Assembly: GCA_015491585.1 (NCBI GenBank)
Contig: WFVQ01000260.1
Coordinates: forward strand, 1-11,192
Source: Deltaproteobacteria bacterium
GTDB lineage: Bacteria > Desulfobacterota > Dissulfuribacteria > Dissulfuribacterales > S140-46
Length of the DNA stretch: 11,192 bases
Reading direction: 5' to 3'
The translations under genes were made by a program, and so were the position numbers. Under the pieces are notes generated by a model. It saw nothing but the letters and a program-made list of their open reading frames with translations. It was not told the DNA's origin and did no database searches. This document shows positions 6,487-11,192 of the stretch, piece by piece; the first letter of the stretch is position 1; each line of letters begins with the position of its first letter.

Positions 6487-7758
6487 ATGGACGGAAATGG
6501 CAGGACCGTGGCGATGGAATCCGGGCGCCGGGTGGTGGTCACAGGCCTTGGCGTAGTGTGCCCGGTGGGGATAGGGGTCGAGGAGAGCTGGGCCAACATA
6601 GTGGCCGGAAGGTCCGGCATAGCCAGGGTCACCAGGTTCGACATCGATGGATATCCCTCACAGATCGCGGGAGAGGTGAAGGATTTCCATCCAGAGGAGT
6701 TTATGTCGGCCAAGCTGGTCAAGCGTTTAGATCCCTTCGTGCGGCTGGCTATGGCCGGAGCCAGAATGGCCATCGAGGATGCTGGGCTGACTATAGACTC
6801 GTCCAACGCCGAGCGCGTGGGAGTGATCACCGGCGTGGGGCTGGGCGGTCTCGGCACCATAGAGGAGTACCGCGACATTCTGGTGAAGAGGGGCCCCAGG
6901 AGGGTCAGCCCGTTTTTCATTCCTATGGCCATACCAAACATGGCCTCAGGACAGATATCCATTGAGTTCGGGGCCAAGGGGCCCAACACAGTGGTGTGCA
7001 CGGCCTGCGCCGCCGGTACCCATGCCATAGGCGAGGCATTCAAGGTCATCGCCAGGGGAGATGCCGATGTGATGATAACCGGCGGAGCAGAGTCGGTGAT
7101 CACGCCTCTGGCCTTCGCCGGCTTCTCGGCGCTCAAGGCGCTCTCCACCAGGAATGAAGAGCCGGAGAGGGCCTCCCGTCCCTTTGACAAGGACCGGGAC
7201 GGGTTCGTGCTCGGCGAGGGTGCCGGTATTATGGTGCTGGAGTCCTTGGAGCACGCCCAGGAGCGAGGCGCCCGCATCCTCGCCGAGGTGGTGGGATACG
7301 GGCTGACCGGCGACGCATTTCACATGACCGCCCCCCCAGACGATGGAGAGGGGGCGGCCAGGTGTATGGAGATGGCCCTCAGGGATGCAGGTATGGCGCC
7401 CGAGGAGGTTGACTACATCAATGCCCACGGTACCAGTACAGCGCTCAACGACGTCTGCGAGACCAGGGCCATCAAGCGGGTTTTCGGCGACCACGCCTAC
7501 AAGCTGGCCATCAGTTCCACCAAGTCCATGACCGGGCATATGCTTGGAGCCACCGGTGGCGTAGAAGCGGTGTTCTCGGTAAAGGCCATAGTAGAGGGAG
7601 TGATTCCACCCACCGTCAACCTGGACGAGCCTGATCCAGAGTGCGATCTCGATTACACTCCCAACAAGGCCAGGGAGATGGATGTCGGGGTTGCCATGTC
7701 CAACTCGTTTGGTTTCGGTGGGACGAATGCGGTGTTGATTTTCAAGAAGTACGGCTGA
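6487..7758 (+). CDS. fabF: beta-ketoacyl-ACP synthase II FabF
   Basis: FabF elongates acyl-ACP by condensation with malonyl-ACP. The protein has 423 residues. The Cys-His-His triad is present: C174 in CTACAAGTH, H314 in NAHGTST and H351 in MTGHMLGATGG. The N-terminal RRVVVTGLGVV and the C-terminal SFGFGGTN loop are family hallmarks. GGGAG at 6475-6479, seven bases before ATG 6487, favours this start; ATG 6514 would give a protein nine residues shorter, closer to the usual FabF N-terminus. It ends the fatty acid portion of the cluster. In many bacteria rnc follows fabF; here rpiB follows. Confidence 0.96.
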   Translation: MDGNGRTVAMESGRRVVVTGLGVVCPVGIGVEESWANIVAGRSGIARVTRFDIDGYPSQIAGEVKDFHPEEFMSAKLVKRLDPFVRLAMAGARMAIEDAGLTIDSSNAERVGVITGVGLGGLGTIEEYRDILVKRGPRRVSPFFIPMAIPNMASGQISIEFGAKGPNTVVCTACAAGTHAIGEAFKVIARGDADVMITGGAESVITPLAFAGFSALKALSTRNEEPERASRPFDKDRDGFVLGEGAGIMVLESLEHAQERGARILAEVVGYGLTGDAFHMTAPPDDGEGAARCMEMALRDAGMAPEEVDYINAHGTSTALNDVCETRAIKRVFGDHAYKLAISSTKSMTGHMLGATGGVEAVFSVKAIVEGVIPPTVNLDEPDPECDLDYTPNKAREMDVGVAMSNSFGFGGTNAVLIFKKYG

Positions 7759-7783
7759 GAGGCCGGCTGTCTGGTGCGAGTAT

Positions 7784-7791
7784 GGGGGTGA
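7784..7791 (+). promoter_or_regulatory. Shine-Dalgarno site deciding a TTG start for rpiB
   Basis: GGGGGTGA lies five bases before TTG 7797. An in-frame ATG at 7782 overlaps this site and has no recognisable ribosome binding site of its own. The site therefore supports TTG as start, which also gives the N-terminus MKVAIGSDHGG expected of RpiB. Confidence 0.55.
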
Positions 7792-7796
7792 CCGCG

Positions 7797-8225
7797 TTGA
7801 AGGTGGCCATAGGTTCTGATCACGGGGGTTATGTCCTTAAGGAGGAGCTCAAGGAGCTGCTTCTCTCTATGGGGCACGAAGTGGTGGACAAGGGGTGTAC
7901 CTCCCCGGAGTCCGTGGACTATCCCGACTATGCCAAGGAGGTGGCGTCCCTGGTGGCCGGAGGCGGCTGCGACAGGGGGATCCTCATCTGCGGCACTGGT
8001 ATCGGCATGTCAATCGCCGCCAACAGGTTCCGTGGGATCAGGGCGGCCCTGTGCCACGAGCTCTTCACGGCCCGGATGAGCAGGGAGCACAACGACGCCA
8101 ACATCCTGTGCCTGGGGGCCAGGGTCATAGGACCGGGCCTGGCCAAGGAGATGGTCAAGGTCTGGATGGAGACCCCTTTCGAGGGGGGCAGGCACCACCG
8201 CAGGATCTGCATGATAGACGATTAA
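7797..8225 (+). CDS. rpiB: ribose-5-phosphate isomerase B
   Basis: RpiB interconverts ribose 5-phosphate and ribulose 5-phosphate in the pentose phosphate pathway and belongs to the RpiB/LacAB family. From the TTG start it has 142 residues. Key features are SDHGG at 7-11, the catalytic C65 in ILICGTGIGMSIAANR, and ALCHELFTARMSREHNDANIL with H98 in the substrate-binding region. The single catalytic cysteine context fits RpiB rather than the galactose-6-phosphate isomerase subunits. If ATG 7782 is used instead the protein has five more residues (147). It follows fabF by 38 bases and precedes glyA by 11, an rpiB-glyA order also known from Firmicutes. Confidence 0.93.
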   Translation: MKVAIGSDHGGYVLKEELKELLLSMGHEVVDKGCTSPESVDYPDYAKEVASLVAGGGCDRGILICGTGIGMSIAANRFRGIRAALCHELFTARMSREHNDANILCLGARVIGPGLAKEMVKVWMETPFEGGRHHRRICMIDD

Positions 8226-8236
8226 CGGGGGCAGAC

Positions 8237-9514
8237 GTGTTGCACTTATTGAAGACCGATCCAGACATCTTCCGGGCGCTCATGTCGGAGTTGGAGCGTC
8301 AGACCGGCCAGTTGGAGATGATAGCCTCGGAGAACTTCGCCAGCGAGGCGGTCATGGAGGCAGAGGGCAGCGCCTTCATGAACAAGTATGCAGAGGGTTA
8401 TCCCAGCCACCGCTATTACGGCGGGTGCGAGAACATGGATACCGTGGAGTCCCTGGCAAGGGAGCGTCTAAACATGCTGTTCGGGTCGGAATACTGCAAT
8501 GTCCAGCCCCACTCGGGAAGCCAGGCCAACATGGCGGTCTATTTCGCAATGCTCCATCCTGGCGATACCATCCTCTCTATGGACCTGGCCCACGGAGGGC
8601 ACCTCTCCCACGGCTCCAAGGTCAACTTTTCAGGCCGGCTTTACAACGTTGTCCACTACGGCGTGGACCGGGATACCGAGACCATCGACTTCGCCCAGGT
8701 CCAGGAGCTGGCCGAGGAGCACAGGCCCCGCATCATAGTGGCGGGTGCCAGTGCCTACCCGCGGACCATCGACTTCATGGCGTTCCGGGCCATCGCCGAC
8801 AGCGTGGGTGCCTATCTCATGGTGGACATGGCCCATATAGCCGGACTCGTGGCGTCTGGAAACCATCCTTCTCCTGTGGGGATCGCCGAGTTCGTCACCT
8901 CTACCACCCACAAGACCCTTCGGGGCCCGAGGGGAGGATTCATACTGACAACGGAACGCTACGGCTCCCTGATAGACAGCCAGATCTTTCCCGGTATCCA
9001 GGGAGGGCCCCTGATGCACGTGATTGCAGCCAAGGCAGTGGCCTTCCAGGAGGCCCTTGCCCCAGAGTTCAAGACCTACTGCCACCGCGTCCTGGCCAAT
9101 GCCAAGATCCTGGCCGACGTTTTGGCCACTGCCGGGTTCAGGCTGGTGTCGGGCGGTACCGACAACCATCTCATCCTGCTGGACTTGAGCGACAAGGGGA
9201 TCACCGGCGCCGAGGCCGAGGCAGTGCTGGAGCGCGCTGGCATCACTGTGAATAAGAACGCCATCCCATACGACCCCAACCCTCCAAAGGTCACCAGTGG
9301 CATACGGATAGGCACGCCCGCTCTCACCACCAGGGGAATGGGGACCGAGGAGATGGAGGAGATCGGCGGCTATATAGTGGACCTGCTCACCAACCCCGCC
9401 GACGACGCGTTGGTGCGGGATATCAGGAAGAAGGTGCGCGCCCTGTGCGAGCGGTTTCCGCTGTATCAGTCCAGGCTGGATCTCTACAGGAAGGCTTTGG
9501 AAGAGGTGGGTTGA
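8237..9514 (+). CDS. glyA: serine hydroxymethyltransferase
   Basis: GlyA is the PLP enzyme that converts serine and tetrahydrofolate to glycine and 5,10-methylenetetrahydrofolate, the main one-carbon source. The protein has 425 residues. Visible blocks are MIASENF about 28-34, NKYAEGYPSHRYYGG at 49-63, VQPHSGSQAN at 89-98, LAHGGHLSHG at 117-126, VDMAHIAGLV at 196-205 and STTHKTLRGPRGG at 222-234, where K226 should carry PLP. No ATG precedes the conserved region at a sensible place. GTG 8237, or the adjacent TTG 8240, fits the family N-terminus, with GGGGG at 8227-8231 as a weak ribosome binding site. The frame is open upstream to 7895, but that stretch overlaps rpiB and is not coding. Only three bases separate it from the deaminase gene. 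Confidence 0.95.
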   Translation: MLHLLKTDPDIFRALMSELERQTGQLEMIASENFASEAVMEAEGSAFMNKYAEGYPSHRYYGGCENMDTVESLARERLNMLFGSEYCNVQPHSGSQANMAVYFAMLHPGDTILSMDLAHGGHLSHGSKVNFSGRLYNVVHYGVDRDTETIDFAQVQELAEEHRPRIIVAGASAYPRTIDFMAFRAIADSVGAYLMVDMAHIAGLVASGNHPSPVGIAEFVTSTTHKTLRGPRGGFILTTERYGSLIDSQIFPGIQGGPLMHVIAAKAVAFQEALAPEFKTYCHRVLANAKILADVLATAGFRLVSGGTDNHLILLDLSDKGITGAEAEAVLERAGITVNKNAIPYDPNPPKVTSGIRIGTPALTTRGMGTEEMEEIGGYIVDLLTNPADDALVRDIRKKVRALCERFPLYQSRLDLYRKALEEVG

Positions 9515-9517
9515 TTC

Positions 9518-9976
9518 GTGGAGGGCGGTGGGCATCCCAGGCCCTCCTGGGACGAGTACTTCATGTCCATCACCGATCTCGTGGCCACGCGCTCCACGTG
9601 TCTGAGGCGCAAGGTGGGGGCCGTGCTGGTCAAGGGGAAGCGTATCCTCGCCACCGGCTACAACGGCGCACCTTCCGGCTTGCGCCACTGTATGGAGATA
9701 GGTTGCCTCCGTGAACGCCTTAACATACCTTCCGGCCAGCGCCACGAGCTGTGCCGCGCCCTCCATGCCGAGCAGAACGTGCTCATCCAGGCGGCATACC
9801 ACGGCATAAGCGTTGCCGGCTCGGTGCTCTACTGCACCAACCTTCCTTGTGTCATCTGTACGAAGATGCTGATAAATGCGGGAGTGACCACCATCTACTA
9901 CCGCGAGGGCTACGCCGACGACCTCTCCAGGGAGATGCTCGACGAGGCGGAGATCAGGCTGGTTCAGTTGAACTGA
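9518..9976 (+). CDS. comEB: ComEB-type deoxycytidylate (dCMP) deaminase
   Basis: This enzyme deaminates dCMP to dUMP, feeding thymidylate synthesis. The 152-residue protein has the cytidine-deaminase-fold zinc site: H83 and catalytic E85 in LHAEQN, with C111 and C114 in LPCVIC. The N-terminal SWDEYFMSITDLVATRST block and the GYNGAPSGLRHC segment are typical of the dCMP deaminase/ComEB branch rather than of cytidine deaminase or tRNA adenosine deaminase. The name comEB follows the Bacillus competence operon, but no competence gene is nearby. GTG 9518 is the start, supported by GAGGTGGG (9503-9510) inside the glyA end. Adjacent glyA makes the other thymidylate precursor cofactor. Confidence 0.91.
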   Translation: MEGGGHPRPSWDEYFMSITDLVATRSTCLRRKVGAVLVKGKRILATGYNGAPSGLRHCMEIGCLRERLNIPSGQRHELCRALHAEQNVLIQAAYHGISVAGSVLYCTNLPCVICTKMLINAGVTTIYYREGYADDLSREMLDEAEIRLVQLN

Positions 9977-10074
9977 TCGGTTTCCGTCCGGTCCTGCTTT
10001 TCCAATTCCGGCTTGAACTGCCCCCTTCGATTTGGTAGATGGGGTAGCCAAAGATAGATATCGTTTTGACTTAG

Positions 10075-10100
10075 CGCCTCCTTTGTGGAGTACGAGGGCG
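10075..10100 (+). promoter_or_regulatory. possible RNA hairpin covering the nrdR ribosome binding site
   Basis: The 128-base gap between comEB and nrdR (9977-10104) is the longest non-coding stretch in the window. Near its end CGCCTC (10075-10080) can pair with GAGGGCG (10094-10100) with one bulged G, hiding the nrdR GAGGG site. A competing hairpin, CTCC (10078-10081) with GGAG (10087-10090), would leave that site free. Both stems are short, so this is tentative. I saw no good promoter, NrdR box or terminator in the rest of the gap; partial -35-like TTGAAC (10013-10018) and TTGACT (10066-10071) lack good -10 partners. Confidence 0.2.
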
Positions 10101-10104
10101 TCCC

Positions 10105-10566
10105 ATGAAGTGTCCGTTTTGCAATCATCAGGAGAGCAAGGTCGTGGATTCCAGGGCCAGCAAGGATGGCCGCGCGATCCGGCGCAGGCGCGAGTGCCTG
10201 TCGTGCTGCGAGAGGTTCACCACCTACGAGAGGGTGGAGGAGTTCATACCGGTTGTGGTCAAGAAGGACGGAAGCCGCGAGCCGTTCGAACGCAAGAAGA
10301 TAGTGGAGGGAATACTGAAGGCGTGCGAGAAGCGTCCCATAAAGGTGGAGCAGATAGAGGCCTTTGTCGAGGAGCTGGAACGGGGGATCCAGGACCGCGG
10401 AGAGAGAGAGGTGGAGAGCAGGGTCATAGGAGAGAGGGTCATGGCCCAGCTAAAGGAGTGGGACGACGTGGCTTACGTCAGGTTCGCATCAGTATATAAA
10501 CAGTTCAAGGATCTCAAGGAGTTCATGGCCCAGCTCGAGGAGCTGCTGCGGGAGGGCGCCAAGTAG
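10105..10566 (+). CDS. nrdR: transcriptional repressor NrdR
   Basis: NrdR represses ribonucleotide reductase genes in response to ATP/dATP. The 153-residue protein has the N-terminal zinc ribbon with C3, C6, C31 and C34, the basic RAIRRRREC segment that contacts DNA, and an ATP-cone domain from about residue 46 (FIPVVVKKDGSREPFERKK) to about 136 (VAYVRFASVYKQFKD). Length and motifs match the family fully. GAGGG at 10094-10098, six bases upstream, supports the ATG. Its TAG stop directly abuts the ribD ATG; nrdR next to ribD is a known arrangement in several bacterial groups. No ribonucleotide reductase gene lies in the window. Confidence 0.96.
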   Translation: MKCPFCNHQESKVVDSRASKDGRAIRRRRECLSCCERFTTYERVEEFIPVVVKKDGSREPFERKKIVEGILKACEKRPIKVEQIEAFVEELERGIQDRGEREVESRVIGERVMAQLKEWDDVAYVRFASVYKQFKDLKEFMAQLEELLREGAK

Positions 10567-11192
10567 ATGGGCTGGAGTGTTTTGGATACGACCATGATGA
10601 GGCGCGCCCTCTCCCTTGCCAGGCGCGCCCTTGGCAAGACCTCACCCAATCCGCCTGTGGGAGCGGTGATCGTTAGAGACGGAAGGATCGTCGGGGAGGG
10701 ATATCACAAGAAGGCCGGTGGCCCGCATGCGGAGGTCAATGCCATAAGGGCGGCTGGGGATGGCGCCAGGGGCGGCACCATCTACGTGACCCTGGAGCCG
10801 TGCAACCATACGGGCAGGACCCCGCCATGCACCAGGGCGGTTCTTGAAGCCGGCATAAAGGAGGTAGTGATAGGCTGTCTGGATCCAAATCCCCGCGTCG
10901 AGGGCGGGGGGGGCTCCAGCCTGCGCGCTATGGGCGTAAAGGTGAGGACTGGATGCCTTGAGGAAGAGTGCATGGGGTTGATAGCCCCGTTTGCAAAGCA
11001 CGTTTCCACCGGCATGCCCTGGGTGGTGGCCAAAGTGGCCGCGAGCCTGGACGGCAAGATAGCTACAAGGACGGGTGATTCCAAGTGGATCACCAACGAA
11101 GAGGCCAGGAGGAGAGGCCACAAGCTGAGGGCGGTGTCAGACGCCATACTGGTGGGCAGGGGGACGGTGGAGGCCGATGATCCCCTGTTGAC
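10567..11192 (+). CDS. ribD: riboflavin biosynthesis protein RibD, deaminase and start of reductase domain (partial)
   Basis: RibD deaminates and then reduces the pyrimidine product of GTP cyclohydrolase II in riboflavin synthesis. The gene runs off the window, leaving 208 complete codons of the usual 360 or so. The N-terminal deaminase domain (about 8-145) has zinc ligands H54, C79 and C88 and catalytic E56 in the PHAEVNAI and LEPCNHTGRTPPC motifs, plus TSPNPPVGAVIV at 25-36. The reductase domain begins about 151 with PWVVAKVAASLDGKIA and continues to SDAILVGRGTVEADDP. Eight consecutive G residues (10906-10913) encode the GGGG of VEGGGGSS, where relatives often read VAGKGI; the length is conserved, so no frameshift is apparent. 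GGAGGG at 10551-10556 is ten bases before ATG 10567. Confidence 0.94.
   Translation, partial: MGWSVLDTTMMRRALSLARRALGKTSPNPPVGAVIVRDGRIVGEGYHKKAGGPHAEVNAIRAAGDGARGGTIYVTLEPCNHTGRTPPCTRAVLEAGIKEVVIGCLDPNPRVEGGGGSSLRAMGVKVRTGCLEEECMGLIAPFAKHVSTGMPWVVAKVAASLDGKIATRTGDSKWITNEEARRRGHKLRAVSDAILVGRGTVEADDPLL

Noticed and set aside
7895..8236. Upstream extension of the glyA reading frame
   Set aside because: The extra residues overlap rpiB in another frame and do not resemble serine hydroxymethyltransferase; the family N-terminus fits GTG 8237.
8630..10051. Long open frame on the minus strand (473 codons) opposite glyA and comEB
   Set aside because: It overlaps two well-supported genes end to end and has no recognisable domain; codon bias of the plus-strand genes explains the openness.
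10906..10913. Possible frameshift in ribD at the G tract
   Set aside because: The residues on both sides (DPNP before, LRAMGVKV after) are in the same frame and at the spacing expected for RibD.
1..11192. tRNA, rRNA, CRISPR arrays, insertion sequences, prophage or defence genes
   Set aside because: No cloverleaf, repeat-spacer pattern, terminal inverted repeats or transposase/integrase motifs were seen, and conserved genes fill nearly the whole window.

Overview
The window is a densely packed, single-strand (+) bacterial gene block of about 11 kb. The base composition is GC-rich, yet arginine AGG and isoleucine ATA codons are used heavily. That codon habit, anaerobe-type enzyme families (a clostridial-style EtfAB and an acyl-CoA dehydrogenase) and the gene order make me think of an anaerobic, possibly amino-acid-fermenting bacterium, with Synergistota as best guess and a deep Firmicutes-like lineage as alternative. 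This assignment is inference; there is no rRNA in the window.

Region 1 (about 1-2324) holds a probable tail of a DUF177/YceD gene, then rpmF (ribosomal protein L32), plsX (phosphate acyltransferase) and fabH (ketoacyl-ACP synthase III). This is the widespread L32/phospholipid/fatty-acid start of a fab operon. Region 2 (about 2325-5357) is the unusual part: an acyl-CoA dehydrogenase and both subunits of an electron-transfer flavoprotein (etfB, etfA) sit where fab operons commonly carry an enoyl-ACP reductase (fabK or fabI) and fabD. A small hairpin with a T7 tract lies just before this module. Region 3 (5366-7758) resumes the fatty acid cycle with fabG, acpP and fabF. Neither fabD, fabZ nor a recognised enoyl-ACP reductase is present in the window.

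Region 4 (7797-11192) is a metabolic and nucleotide group: rpiB (pentose phosphate isomerase), glyA (serine hydroxymethyltransferase), a ComEB-type dCMP deaminase, nrdR (ribonucleotide reductase repressor) and the first two thirds or so of ribD (riboflavin biosynthesis), cut by the window end. GlyA supplies methylene-tetrahydrofolate and dCMP deaminase supplies dUMP, the two inputs of thymidylate synthesis; NrdR controls dNTP supply.

The main hypothesis is that the acyl-CoA dehydrogenase-EtfBA module is the enoyl-thioester reductase of this type II fatty acid synthase, drawing electrons from NADH through a flavoprotein of the kind known for flavin-based electron bifurcation. The placement and family motifs are seen directly; the function is inferred. 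No mobile elements, CRISPR arrays, tRNA or rRNA genes were seen. No gene-free stretch exceeds 130 bases.
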